A DNA stretch of 64,000 nucleotides from Aquimarina algiphila (GCF_007489275.1 NZ_VLNR01000005.1:62001-126000), one strand, 5' to 3'. Positions 9,320 to 18,134 are shown, counted from the first letter of the stretch. Notes: generated by a model not told the origin, from the letters alone. A program made the numbers and translations.

Positions 9320-10240
9320 ATGAATAAAGAATATCTCATAGAAAAATGGTTGATTGGGGAATTAACCAAAGAAGAGCTGGAAGCATTCAAAAAATTGGAT
9401 GATTATGATATGCATATCAAAATCATGGAAGGAGCCAAAAACTTTAAAGCTTCTGAAGTTTCTGAAGTAGCAGATTTGGATAGTTTCTATGCAAAGCTGG
9501 ATCAACAAAAAACACCTGCTGTCGAACATAATACTTGGTATAAACCATTTCTTAAGATCGCAGCAGCTTTTGCAATATTAGTAGGTATAGGGTCGCTTTT
9601 CTTCCTAAACTCTAATACAAATATAGAGACAATGATCAGTGAGAAGATTTCTGTAGAATTGCCAGATGCTTCTACTGCAATGTTAAATTCAAAGTCAGAA
9701 ATAACATTTAATAAAAATGACTGGACTACTAAAAGAGAAGTAACTCTCGAAGGAGAAGCTTTTTTTAAAGTAGCTAAAGGATCAAAATTTGATGTGATTA
9801 CAGATGCAGGTAAAGTGAGTGTGCTAGGTACACAATTTAATGTCAAGAATCGTGAAGGGTATTTTGAAGTACAATGCTTTGAAGGATTGGTTAATGTGAA
9901 ATATAAAAATCATATAAAGAAATTACCGGCAGGTAAAACTTTTAAAGTTGTAAAAGGAATGATAACTTCTGATACTACATTAAATCAACAGCCAGAATGG
10001 ATGAGTAATGTAAGTAGTTTTAAGAGTGTTCCTTTTTATGTGGTAATTAATGAGTTCGAAAGACAATATGATGTTGTTTTTTCGTTAGAGAATATAGATA
10101 CTTCGCGTATATTTACGGGAGGTTTTGTGCATACAAATTTAGAAGAAGGCTTAAAATCAATAACATTACCCCTAGATCTTAACTATACCCTTGACTCAAC
10201 CAATAACATCAAACTATTTAAAGACAAGCCAAAAAAGTAA
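9320..10240 (+). CDS. FecR family anti-sigma regulator
   Basis: 306 aa. A cytoplasmic N-terminal domain starts MNKEYLIEKWLIGELT; one transmembrane helix (IAAAFAILVGIGSLFFL) lies at about residues 78-95. The periplasmic FecR domain follows (VELPDAS..., GEAFFKV, VLGTQFNV), then a C-terminal DUF4974-like segment. It spans the inner membrane, holds the ECF sigma factor, and senses the STN domain of the receptor encoded next. Its last 50 bases overlap the predicted start of that gene. Confidence 0.93.
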   Translation: MNKEYLIEKWLIGELTKEELEAFKKLDDYDMHIKIMEGAKNFKASEVSEVADLDSFYAKLDQQKTPAVEHNTWYKPFLKIAAAFAILVGIGSLFFLNSNTNIETMISEKISVELPDASTAMLNSKSEITFNKNDWTTKREVTLEGEAFFKVAKGSKFDVITDAGKVSVLGTQFNVKNREGYFEVQCFEGLVNVKYKNHIKKLPAGKTFKVVKGMITSDTTLNQQPEWMSNVSSFKSVPFYVVINEFERQYDVVFSLENIDTSRIFTGGFVHTNLEEGLKSITLPLDLNYTLDSTNNIKLFKDKPKK

Positions 10241-12719
10241 CATATTATTACGGCTTTTTTTTGCATTTTTTGCGTTCTTGTCTTATAGCCAGAATTCAAA
10301 TGATAAGATATTATTAGTCGATATTATTTCTGATCTTGAAAACCGTTTCGAATATAAATTTACTTATGCAGATGATACGATAGAAGATATTTATGTATCA
10401 AAACCAAAAAGAAATATTTCGATTGAACAAATTCTAGAATTTCTAAAGAAAGAAACAAGTTTGAAGTTTAGTAAACTTGCAAATAACTTTATTTCTATTA
10501 ATAAAAAAAATGTGTCTTTTGTTATTTGTGGAAAATTAGAAGACAAACGTACAGGACTTCCTCTCGAAAGTGCAACTATTCAAGGAAAAAAGAACTCATC
10601 GATAAGTAAAGAAGATGGAAGCTTTGAATTAGAGATTTCAAACCCACGTGAAACTATCTTAATAGGGCATTTAGGGTATAGAACGATATATCGGTTGGCT
10701 GATTCTTTTAGGCCAAATGAGTGTGCTCCCATTTTTATGAATCCAAAAATAGAAACATTATCAGAAGTTATACTTAATGATTATATCACCAAGGGAATTG
10801 ATAAATCTGCAGATGGTAGTTTGCAAATCGATTATAATAATTTTGATATTCTTCCCGGACTTATAGAAACAGATGTTTTACAAACAGTACAGGCATTACC
10901 TGGAATTCATAGTGCAGATGAAACAGTGTCTAATATTAATATAAGAGGAGGAACCCATGACCAAAATTTAATTCTTTGGGACGGTATAAAAATGTATCAA
11001 TCTGGTCATTTTTTCGGATTGATATCTGCTTTTAACCCAAGGCTTACCAAGAAAGCTGTACTTTTAAAAAATGGAACAAATGCAGAATATACAGATGGAG
11101 TGTCGGGAACAATCATAATGAATACAGATGAGAATGTTAATGATGATTTCAATATGAGTGTTGGATTAAATATGATTAATGCAGATGCTTTTATGGATAT
11201 CCCCATAGGAAAAAAATCTTCATTACAAATAGCCGGAAGAAAATCGATAAGCGATGTTGTAGAAAGCCCTACATATGAAGAGTATTTTAAGAGAATTTCT
11301 CAGGATAGTGAGCTAACACCTGAAAATGAAAACATAATATTTGATTTTTATGATGTTGGTTTACGGTGGAATTATAATATTTCTGATAATGATAACCTAA
11401 GAGTTAATTTTTTGGCCATAAATAATGAATTAGTATTTACAGAAAATATTAATACTAATACTATAGAAGAATCCCGTCAAAGTAGTTTAATGCAAAATAG
11501 TTTTGCAGGAGGAGTTTGGTACGAGAGGAGTTGGAGTGAAACATTTAAGTCTGTTCTTCAGGTATATGAAACAGACTATTTACTTAAAGCCGTCAATGCA
11601 AACTTTCAGGATGGGCAACGATTTTTGCAAGAAAATATAGTCTCAGAAACAGGAGCAAAATTAAAAACATATTATGATTTTAATGAAGCTATAACACTTC
11701 TCAATGGATATCAATTTATAGAAACAGGAGTCTCTACTTTAAATGATATAGATGAACCGCCGTTTAGAATAAAAGAGAATAGAGTAATAAGAACGCATAG
11801 CACTTTTTCTCAATTATATTATAAATCTAAATCAACCAAAGTAAATGTTGGAGTACGATATAATTTTAATGAGAAATTTGATAGCCACATTATTGAACCA
11901 AGATTGTCGTTTAACCAAAAATTTCTTAAATATTTTAATGTAGAAGTATTAGGGGAGTTTAAACATCAAAACATTTCTCAATTAATAAATGAACAAAATG
12001 ATTTTTTGGGAATAGAAAAAAGAAAATGGATACTGTCTGAAGAAGAAGAAATACCGATTATAAAAAGTAAGCAAGCATCTTTAGGATTGTATTATAATAG
12101 AAAAGGGTTGTTAATGAGTATAGAGGGGTATTATAAAACAGTAGAAGGGATAAAAGCCAAAGGACAGAGGTTTCGTAATGAATTTGAGTTAGAAGACGCT
12201 ATCGGCGAATACACCGTAATTGGAGTTGATTTTTTAATTAATAAAAGATTTAATGATATTAATACATGGATGAGTTATTCTCATGCTCAGAACAATTACA
12301 TTTTTACCGCCTTTAGCGATGAAGAGTTTCCTAACAATATAGATATACGACATTCTTTAGCAGTAGGAGCATCATATACAATTAATAATTTAAAAATATC
12401 AACTGGGGTAAATTGGAATTCTGGGTTACCTACCACCAAGCCAATAGCAGATAACCCTATATCAGGTGATGATATTAACTTTGAAAAAATAAATAGTAGT
12501 AGGTTGGATGAATATTTAAGGTTAGATATTTCGGCAACCTATGATTTTAAAATAGCTAAAGGAGTTTTAGCCCATACAGGGGTATCTGTTTGGAACCTTA
12601 CAAATAGTCAAAATGTAATCAATAAATATTACAGAATTGATCAGAATAATGCACTTCAGGAAGAAAACGAATTCCCTTTAGGGCTAACACCAAATGTAAC
12701 GTTTAGAGTGTCTTTTTAA
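10191..12719 (+). CDS. TonB-dependent receptor with STN signalling domain
   Basis: 842 aa outer-membrane receptor. Order: signal peptide (LLRLFFAFFAFLSYSQ, about 19-34); STN domain (about 35-105); carboxypeptidase-regulatory-like domain (about 110-195); plug (TVQALPGIHSADETVSNINIR, about 225-330); beta barrel ending in FRVSF, with the C-terminal aromatic expected for Bam insertion. The STN domain marks a receptor that signals to the FecR protein encoded upstream. The only ATG that keeps the signal peptide overlaps fecR by 50 bases, so a non-ATG start further in remains possible. Ligand unknown. Confidence 0.9.
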   Translation: MTQPITSNYLKTSQKSNILLRLFFAFFAFLSYSQNSNDKILLVDIISDLENRFEYKFTYADDTIEDIYVSKPKRNISIEQILEFLKKETSLKFSKLANNFISINKKNVSFVICGKLEDKRTGLPLESATIQGKKNSSISKEDGSFELEISNPRETILIGHLGYRTIYRLADSFRPNECAPIFMNPKIETLSEVILNDYITKGIDKSADGSLQIDYNNFDILPGLIETDVLQTVQALPGIHSADETVSNINIRGGTHDQNLILWDGIKMYQSGHFFGLISAFNPRLTKKAVLLKNGTNAEYTDGVSGTIIMNTDENVNDDFNMSVGLNMINADAFMDIPIGKKSSLQIAGRKSISDVVESPTYEEYFKRISQDSELTPENENIIFDFYDVGLRWNYNISDNDNLRVNFLAINNELVFTENINTNTIEESRQSSLMQNSFAGGVWYERSWSETFKSVLQVYETDYLLKAVNANFQDGQRFLQENIVSETGAKLKTYYDFNEAITLLNGYQFIETGVSTLNDIDEPPFRIKENRVIRTHSTFSQLYYKSKSTKVNVGVRYNFNEKFDSHIIEPRLSFNQKFLKYFNVEVLGEFKHQNISQLINEQNDFLGIEKRKWILSEEEEIPIIKSKQASLGLYYNRKGLLMSIEGYYKTVEGIKAKGQRFRNEFELEDAIGEYTVIGVDFLINKRFNDINTWMSYSHAQNNYIFTAFSDEEFPNNIDIRHSLAVGASYTINNLKISTGVNWNSGLPTTKPIADNPISGDDINFEKINSSRLDEYLRLDISATYDFKIAKGVLAHTGVSVWNLTNSQNVINKYYRIDQNNALQEENEFPLGLTPNVTFRVSF

Positions 12720-12727
12720 AAAAAGGA

Positions 12728-13840
12728 TTAATTTATTAATGCATTGATTCTCTCCCATAAATCATTATCAAAACTAGAAGGTCCTAATAGTGCTTCCCCA
12801 GTATCATTACCCATTCTAACTACTACAAGGTTTTGACTAGGAACTATATATAGTTTTTGATCATTTTTGCCAAGACCTGCAATTAGATCATCTGGCGCTT
12901 CTGGTATTAATTCACTCATAAATAATATTTCAAATCCGGGAGCTCTGAAGCTTGGTTTTCCGTTTAACCACCATAAATAGCCATAGGATTGATTTAATAC
13001 CTGTGATGTGGTTGTCATTTCCGAAAAATAATTCGTGTCATTAAGGACCTCAGTAGAATCCCATGCTCCTTTATTTAGGTTCAATAATCCAAAACGTGCC
13101 ATGCTTAGTGCTGTACTATAGTAAATGTTAGAGAAACCAAGTTTTATCCAACTACCGTCCATACCGATTTTGTTTTTTACTTTTGTATCAAAGTATACAT
13201 TATAGTCTTGATTAGAAGCCTTTGAAATGATATCGGTGACCAAGGTATAAGTAGCATTGTGATAATACCAAAAATTGTCAGGAGCATTGAGGTAAGTTAA
13301 ACAGTCAGGATCAGTGCAATTTTGATTAGTAATAGTATAATCCAAACCGGTTGTCATGGTTAGGTGACTTCTTATTGTGATAGCATCCTCCTGTTCTTTA
13401 GAGATATTTGCCCATCCAGAACCTAGGTAGGTAGCAGATGGTTCATCAATGTCTAGTAGGTTTTCTTCTTGCGCAATTCCAACGGTAAATGCCGTGAGCG
13501 TTTTTCCCGCAGAATACCAAGGATTAATATCAGTTGCAATAGATCCGTTGAAATATTTTTCTATAACTATTTTTCCGTTTTTTAGAATAATAAATGCTTT
13601 CGTTCCTTTTGCTTCGAGAAAATCATATAGAGGTTGTTCTTTATTAGTATTCCATCCAAGTTCTTGAACTGATAGTGTTTCCCAAATAGCAGAATCTATT
13701 GGTGGAAAATACAGAGTATTGTTATTTGTAGTATCTGTAATAATAGTTTCATCAGAGGTTTGATCTGTAGATTCATTATCAGAGCATGAAGCGTTCATCA
13801 ACAATGTGATAGCTATACTATATATAACAACCTTTTTCAT
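12728..13840 (-). CDS. Serine hydrolase lipoprotein (beta-lactamase class C / DD-peptidase fold)
   Basis: 370 aa. Lipobox MNASC places the modified Cys at residue 19. SAGK at 110-113 fits the SxxK nucleophile motif and YHN at 193-195 fits YxN, both typical of the penicillin-binding/class C fold. Such lipoproteins act on peptides, esters or peptidoglycan; beta-lactam hydrolysis should not be assumed. It converges on the TonB receptor with only 8 bases between stops. Confidence 0.85.
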   Translation of the reverse strand: MKKVVIYSIAITLLMNASCSDNESTDQTSDETIITDTTNNNTLYFPPIDSAIWETLSVQELGWNTNKEQPLYDFLEAKGTKAFIILKNGKIVIEKYFNGSIATDINPWYSAGKTLTAFTVGIAQEENLLDIDEPSATYLGSGWANISKEQEDAITIRSHLTMTTGLDYTITNQNCTDPDCLTYLNAPDNFWYYHNATYTLVTDIISKASNQDYNVYFDTKVKNKIGMDGSWIKLGFSNIYYSTALSMARFGLLNLNKGAWDSTEVLNDTNYFSEMTTTSQVLNQSYGYLWWLNGKPSFRAPGFEILFMSELIPEAPDDLIAGLGKNDQKLYIVPSQNLVVVRMGNDTGEALLGPSSFDNDLWERINALIN

Positions 13841-13950
13841 AGACTGAGGTTTTACAGATTTAGACTCTTTAATTTACAAAAGGTTTAATAAAGAGAAGAG
13901 GTAACATTCAGAGTTATTGGATTTATAGGGTGATCTTTAGTTAATCCTCG

Positions 13951-13958
13951 TATCTTTG
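13951..13958 (+). promoter_or_regulatory. Bacteroidota -7 promoter box of rimO
   Basis: TATCTTTG followed by C is an exact match to the flavobacterial -7 consensus TAnnTTTG and lies 20 bases before the rimO ATG. A good TTTG at the -33 position is not evident. Confidence 0.6.
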
Positions 13959-13978
13959 CAGACCTTTATCCAGAATAT

Positions 13979-15280
13979 ATGAGAACAAAGACATTAAAGA
14001 AGAATAAAATCAATGTAGTCACATTAGGTTGTAGTAAGAATGTATATGACAGCGAAGTGCTGATGGGACAATTGCGCGCAAACAACAAAGAGGTGGTTCA
14101 TGAAGAGGAGGGTAATATTGTTGTAATTAATACTTGTGGTTTTATTGCAAATGCAAAAGAAGAGTCTGTAAATACTATTTTGGAGTATGTGCAAAAGAAG
14201 GAGCAGGGTACAGTTGATAAGGTTTTTGTAACTGGATGTTTATCCGAGAGATACAAACCAGATTTAGAAGAAGAAATTCCAGATGTGGATAAATATTTTG
14301 GTACAACCGAACTTCCAGGGTTATTAAAAGCTTTAGGAGCAGATTATAAGCATGAATTAATTGGAGAGCGTTTAACCACGACACCAAAGAATTATGCGTA
14401 CCTTAAAATTGCTGAAGGATGTGATCGTCCATGTTCATTTTGTGCAATCCCTTTGATGCGAGGAGGTCATAAATCAACACCAATTGAAGAGCTTGTAACC
14501 GAAGCAGAAAAATTAGCTGCCGACGGAGTCAAAGAATTGGTTCTTATTGCTCAGGATTTGACATATTATGGTTTGGATCTTTATAAAGAAAGAAAACTAG
14601 CAGATTTACTAAAAGCATTGGTAAAGGTAGATGGTATTGAATGGATACGTTTGCATTATGCATTCCCAACTGGATTTCCAATGGAAGTACTTAAGGTAAT
14701 GAAAGAAGAACCAAAAGTATGTAACTATATTGATATCCCGCTTCAACATATTGCTGATCCAATATTAAAATCGATGCGACGAGGGACAACTAAAGCAAAA
14801 ACAACTAAGTTACTTAAGGAGTTTAGAAATGCAGTTCCAGAAATGACAATTCGAACCACACTTATTGTTGGATATCCAGGAGAAACACAAGAGGATTTTG
14901 AGACATTAAGAGATTGGGTAAAAGAAATGCGTTTTGAACGTTTAGGGTGTTTTACATATTCACATGAAGAAAATACACATGCCTTTAATCTTGAAGATGA
15001 TGTTCCTGAGGAAATAAAGATGGACCGTGCAAATGAAATTATGGAAATTCAATCTCAAATTTCATGGGAATTGAATCAACAAAAAATTGGTAATGAATAC
15101 AAAATAGTTATCGATCGTAAAGAAGGGAATTATTTTGTAGGTAGAACCGAATTTGATTCTCCAGATGTGGATAATGAAGTATTGGTTGATGCATCCAAAC
15201 ACTATCTTAAAACAGGAGAATTTACGACAGTCAAAATATATGAAGCAGAAGATTTTGATTTGTATGGAGAACCTATCTAG
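13979..15280 (+). CDS. rimO: Ribosomal protein S12 methylthiotransferase RimO
   Basis: 433 aa radical-SAM enzyme. The N-terminal UPF0004 domain holds cysteines at residue 18 (TLGCSKN), in INTCGF and in VTGCLSER for the auxiliary 4Fe-4S cluster. The radical-SAM CxxxCxxC is at C148, C152 and C155 (GCDRPCSFC). A C-terminal TRAM-like segment follows. It methylthiolates an aspartate of ribosomal protein S12. S12-specific RimO is preferred over MiaB from the opening TLGCSKNVYDSE and the DKYFGT region. It ends with TAG. Confidence 0.95.
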   Translation: MRTKTLKKNKINVVTLGCSKNVYDSEVLMGQLRANNKEVVHEEEGNIVVINTCGFIANAKEESVNTILEYVQKKEQGTVDKVFVTGCLSERYKPDLEEEIPDVDKYFGTTELPGLLKALGADYKHELIGERLTTTPKNYAYLKIAEGCDRPCSFCAIPLMRGGHKSTPIEELVTEAEKLAADGVKELVLIAQDLTYYGLDLYKERKLADLLKALVKVDGIEWIRLHYAFPTGFPMEVLKVMKEEPKVCNYIDIPLQHIADPILKSMRRGTTKAKTTKLLKEFRNAVPEMTIRTTLIVGYPGETQEDFETLRDWVKEMRFERLGCFTYSHEENTHAFNLEDDVPEEIKMDRANEIMEIQSQISWELNQQKIGNEYKIVIDRKEGNYFVGRTEFDSPDVDNEVLVDASKHYLKTGEFTTVKIYEAEDFDLYGEPI

Positions 15281-15333
15281 TAAACAATCTAACTTCTTTA
15301 AGTAGATATATAATACAACTTAATTCTAATACA

Positions 15334-15360
15334 AAAAGAAGCCCATTTGGGCTTCTTTTC
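15334..15360 (+). terminator. Intrinsic terminator of rimO
   Basis: Arms AAAGAAGCCCA and TGGGCTTCTTT pair with a 2-base loop, then TTC and a T-rich run. It could also act on the other strand because of the A-run to its left. Confidence 0.85.
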
Positions 15361-15425
15361 TTTAAATAGCAGGCTCTTTTTTTATGTTTTTGGCTAACTC
15401 TAAATTGTTAAGAGAACTATTTTTT

Positions 15426-15452
15426 AAAAAAGAGAAATATTGATCTCTTTTT
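15426..15452. terminator. Terminator of the mini-lipoprotein operon
   Basis: Arms AAAAGAGA (15428-15435) and TCTCTTTT (15444-15451). It lies just past the stop of the last minus-strand mini-lipoprotein gene (15456), with T-rich flanks on both sides, so it can stop leftward transcripts. Confidence 0.75.
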
Positions 15453-15455
15453 GTC

Positions 15456-15632
15456 TTAATTATTTAGACCGTGGTCGCTTTCAACATAGGTGTCAATAAT
15501 TTTTCCAGGCTCAACATCAGGGGTTTCCTGTGGAGTGTTTTCTGTGGTAGCAATACTTTCTTCAAATGATTCTGCTTCGCAAGAACATAAGATAGTAATA
15601 ACTGAAAGTAGAAATAATGATTTTTTGATCAT
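15456..15632 (-). CDS. Mini-lipoprotein, paralogue 1 of 3
   Basis: 58 aa from the ATG at 15632; a longer frame starting at 15659 would add 9 residues before the natural MIKKSLFLL signal start. The lipobox ILCSC gives a lipidated Cys at about residue 18, followed by EAESFEESI and a proline/acid-rich tail ending GLNN. The mature peptide is only about 40 residues, so it is a surface or periplasmic mini-lipoprotein of unknown function. It is nearly identical to paralogue 2, including upstream DNA, and ends a three-gene run. Confidence 0.8.
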   Translation of the reverse strand: MIKKSLFLLSVITILCSCEAESFEESIATTENTPQETPDVEPGKIIDTYVESDHGLNN

Positions 15633-15680
15633 CGTTATAAATTTTATTTTGTTGGGCAAATTTGTGGTAAAACAAAAAGT

Positions 15681-15857
15681 TTAGTTGTTTAAGCCACCAT
15701 CATTTTCAATATAAGTGTCAATAATTTTTCCTGGTTCAACATCAGGAGTTTCCTGTGGAGTGTTTTCTATAGTTGCAATGCTTTCATCAAACGATTCTGC
15801 TTCACATGAAAATAAAGTAGTAACAATAGCAAGTAGAAATAGTGATTTTTTGATCAT
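15681..15857 (-). CDS. Mini-lipoprotein, paralogue 2 of 3
   Basis: 58 aa (59 if the adjacent ATG at 15860 is used). Signal MIKKSLFLLAIVTTLFSC, then EAESFDESIATIENTPQE and a tail ending GGLNN. It shares almost every residue with paralogue 1, and the 30 or so bases before the ATG are also conserved, so the pair arose by tandem duplication of a unit of about 225 bases. Below the usual length cut-off, but the paralogy and conserved lipobox make it convincing. Confidence 0.8.
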   Translation of the reverse strand: MIKKSLFLLAIVTTLFSCEAESFDESIATIENTPQETPDVEPGKIIDTYIENDGGLNN

Positions 15858-15896
15858 CATTATAAATTTTATTTTGTTAGGTAAATTTGTGGCAAA

Positions 15897-16067
15897 TTAT
15901 TCTTTAATAGTTCCATCATTAGGATTAGTAATTTCTGGATTTGAATCTCCTGGGGGTACTTCTTCTGTATTATTTTCCTGAGTTGGGATTGATGAATCAA
16001 ATGATTCTGCTTCACATGAAAATAAGATTACAACAACAGCTAGTAGAAATGGTAATTTTTTGATCAT
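15897..16067 (-). CDS. Mini-lipoprotein, paralogue 3 of 3 (divergent)
   Basis: 56 aa: MIKKLPFLLAVVVILFSCEAE opens the protein with the same lipobox and the same CEAESF mature N-terminus as the other two copies. The tail is diverged (EEVPPGDSNPEITNPNDG) and ends TIKE instead of GLNN. It is the first gene of the run on the minus strand. A TACATTTG box at 16118-16125 (minus strand) lies about 50 bases before its ATG and could drive all three genes. Confidence 0.78.
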   Translation of the reverse strand: MIKKLPFLLAVVVILFSCEAESFDSSIPTQENNTEEVPPGDSNPEITNPNDGTIKE

Positions 16068-16117
16068 TATTTAAAATTTTATTTTGTTCTTTTTATTTTG
16101 TTCGTTTAAATCGGCGG

Positions 16118-16125
16118 CAAATGTA
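16118..16125 (-). promoter_or_regulatory. Candidate -7 box for the mini-lipoprotein operon
   Basis: On the minus strand this reads TACATTTG, a full match to TAnnTTTG. A TTTG on the minus strand at 16141-16144 is 15 bases further upstream, shorter than the usual spacing of about 19, so the promoter call is tentative. Confidence 0.4.
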
Positions 16126-16617
16126 TTTAAAAAAACAACACAAAATCTTAAAGTTTCGCTAATGAATTTCCTGCGAAAAAAGGAGGGCGAAAAAAGTGAA
16201 TTGAAGTATTTTTAATTGAATTAAGGTGAACGTTTTGAATTATTCAATACTCTAAAGGAAGAAGGTGATTATTCTTCAAATTTTGAATCATTTTATTGAA
16301 AAATAATCATCTTAATTATTGGTTAAAATAAGCATTATGTTAACAATATGATAATATTAGAAGTGGTTTTTATAGTATTTTTATGAATAATTCATTAAAA
16401 AATATGATTTTCGTGTTTTTATTTAATTTTTATAAGTAAATACGATAACCTTCTTAGAGATTTGAATGATAAAAAAATGATCTGATAATTTTTAGAGTTT
16501 TAAAACGTAATAATTGCACTTTTTTTTAGAATTAGCAATTAAAATTGTGCCTAAAAAAGACTTGTAATTTAGATGTTTTAAAATAGGTTTAAATAAGAAA
16601 TAGGGTTTGTAATATAA
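16126..16617. other. Gene-free AT-rich stretch
   Basis: About 490 bases with no credible reading frame on either strand, no tRNA-like structure and no clear repeats. Both neighbouring units are on the minus strand: the nitroreductase unit ends to the right, and the mini-lipoprotein unit starts to the left. It may hold long 5' regulatory sequence for the mini-lipoproteins; I see nothing specific beyond the box listed separately. Confidence 0.5.
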
Positions 16618-16648
16618 AGAGGTCTAAATTTTTCACATATAGACCTCC
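16618..16648 (-). terminator. Terminator after the nitroreductase gene
   Basis: Arms AGGTCTA (16620-16626) and TAGACCT (16640-16646) lie 20 bases past the minus-strand stop at 16667. The stem extends by a G-C pair, and a TTTATATT tract follows on the minus strand. Confidence 0.7.
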
Positions 16649-16666
16649 TTACTTTACTTTGATATT

Positions 16667-17296
16667 TTATAATACCTGAAATAATTCTGAAATAGGTTTG
16701 CGTACTTTTTTACTATCTTTAGTTATATCCTCATCAGATCGATATCCAATTGTAGCAATTACTGATGCAGATAAACCTTTTTCTGATAATCCCAAAATGG
16801 TATCATATTCGTCGGGTTCAAAACCTTCCATAGGACATGCATCTATTTTTAGCTCTGCACAGGCGGCTAACAAATTACCCAAACCTATATATGTTTGTCT
16901 TGCTGTCCAGTTCTTAATGGCATCATCATTTAATTCTCCAATTTTTGACTTCATAAAGTCTCCATATCCTTCTAGATCTTCAATGTTAAGATTTTGGGTA
17001 TCTGCTTTTAATTTTAAATAACTATCAATGGTTTCTGCCCCTACTTTGGTATGATTACAAAAAACAACCAAGTATGATGCATCGACTATTTGGGATTGTC
17101 CCCAAGATACAGGTTGTAGTTGTTTGCGTAATTCTGAATTTTCTATAATTAAAACAGTATACGGTTGTAACCCATAAGATGAAGCAGATAACGAAATCGC
17201 TTCCTTGATTTTTTCGAGATCAGTTTCAGAAATTTTCTGTGTTGGATCAAATTTTTTGGTGGCATATCGCCATTTTAGGTTTTGTATTAATTCCAT
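16667..17296 (-). CDS. NAD(P)H-dependent nitroreductase family oxidoreductase
   Basis: 209 aa, full family length. The opening KWRYATKKFDP and the LSASSYGLQPYTVLII segment are the FMN-binding region of the NfsB-type nitroreductase fold; CPMEGFEPDEYD and the C-terminal IGYRSDEDI also fit. These cytosolic flavoenzymes reduce nitro compounds, quinones or other electrophiles. It starts 11 bases after the pirin stop, so the two are an operon, with an AraC regulator gene upstream on the same strand. Confidence 0.9.
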   Translation of the reverse strand: MELIQNLKWRYATKKFDPTQKISETDLEKIKEAISLSASSYGLQPYTVLIIENSELRKQLQPVSWGQSQIVDASYLVVFCNHTKVGAETIDSYLKLKADTQNLNIEDLEGYGDFMKSKIGELNDDAIKNWTARQTYIGLGNLLAACAELKIDACPMEGFEPDEYDTILGLSEKGLSASVIATIGYRSDEDITKDSKKVRKPISELFQVL

Positions 17297-17307
17297 TATT
17301 AATGATT

Positions 17308-18021
17308 TTAAATTGACATTGGTACTTCCATTAGTAATATTTTGGATTCACTATCTGCGATAACATTAATTTTAGTAGTATCCCAGACACCAAATCCATC
17401 TCTTTTGTTTAGGCTTTGTCCTTCTATATTCATATCTCCTTCAAGTATGAATGCGTATACTCCATTATTAGGATTCTTTAATTCATAGGATATAGAATTT
17501 CCTTTTTCGAACTTTCCTATGTGAAACCAGGCATTCTGATGAATCCAAACTCCAGAATCTTCAGAGTTAGGAGAGAGGACTTGTAATAATTGGTTTTTTA
17601 ATTCACTTTCTTGCAAAGTAATTTGATCATAACGCGGTACTACATTTTTTTGATTAGGAATTATCCAGATCTGCAGAAATTTTACGGGAGCATCATTATT
17701 TTTATTGTACTCACTATGAAAAATTCCGGTACCGGCACTCATTATTTGTATATCACCTTGTTTTATAACCGTAGTATTGCCCATACTATCTTTATGTTCT
17801 AGATCTCCTTCTAATGGAATAGAGATAATTTCCATATTATCATGTGGATGTTTACCAAATCCCATTCCCGCCGACACTATATCATCATTTAATACCCTTA
17901 AAGCACCAAAATTCATTCTTTCGGGGTTATAATAGTTGGCAAAACTAAAAGAGTGATTAGAGTGTAACCATCCGTGATCTGCTTTTCCTCTGGTATCTGC
18001 TTTATGCACAATAGTTTTCAT
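17308..18021 (-). CDS. Pirin family protein (bicupin, YhaK-like)
   Basis: 237 aa. Opens with TRGKADHGWLHSNHSFSF and then GKHPHDNMEIISIPLEGDLEH, the pirin N-terminal cupin with metal-binding His residues around 57-60; SAGTGIFHSEYN supplies the other His and Glu ligands. Bacterial pirins have been linked to quercetin dioxygenation and redox sensing; the activity here is not predictable. Co-transcribed with the nitroreductase, so a role in electrophile or quinone stress is inferred. Confidence 0.9.
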   Translation of the reverse strand: MKTIVHKADTRGKADHGWLHSNHSFSFANYYNPERMNFGALRVLNDDIVSAGMGFGKHPHDNMEIISIPLEGDLEHKDSMGNTTVIKQGDIQIMSAGTGIFHSEYNKNNDAPVKFLQIWIIPNQKNVVPRYDQITLQESELKNQLLQVLSPNSEDSGVWIHQNAWFHIGKFEKGNSISYELKNPNNGVYAFILEGDMNIEGQSLNKRDGFGVWDTTKINVIADSESKILLMEVPMSI

Positions 18022-18134
18022 TTTATATCCTTTCTTTTATATGGTATTTCTTTATTACACTACAAAATTGATACTTTTTAAGTCTAAAAAGAATATAAGA
18101 ATACGAGGTAGTCATATCAAAATCCGATATTGGA

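Noticed and set aside
12728..13840. Calling this hydrolase (or the one at 20257-21702) an antibiotic-resistance beta-lactamase
   Set aside because: The motifs define only the serine-hydrolase fold; both are lipoproteins with features of class C-fold esterases or peptidases and lack a clear KTG triad.
15490..15684. Open frames on the + strand here and at 15715-15981 that encode similar proteins
   Set aside because: They are exact antisense shadows of two duplicated minus-strand lipoprotein genes; their similarity comes from the duplicated DNA. The minus-strand frames have signal peptides and lipoboxes.
16140..16200. 17-codon ATG frame in the gene-free stretch
   Set aside because: Very short, no hydrophobic or family features, and no terminator or promoter around it.
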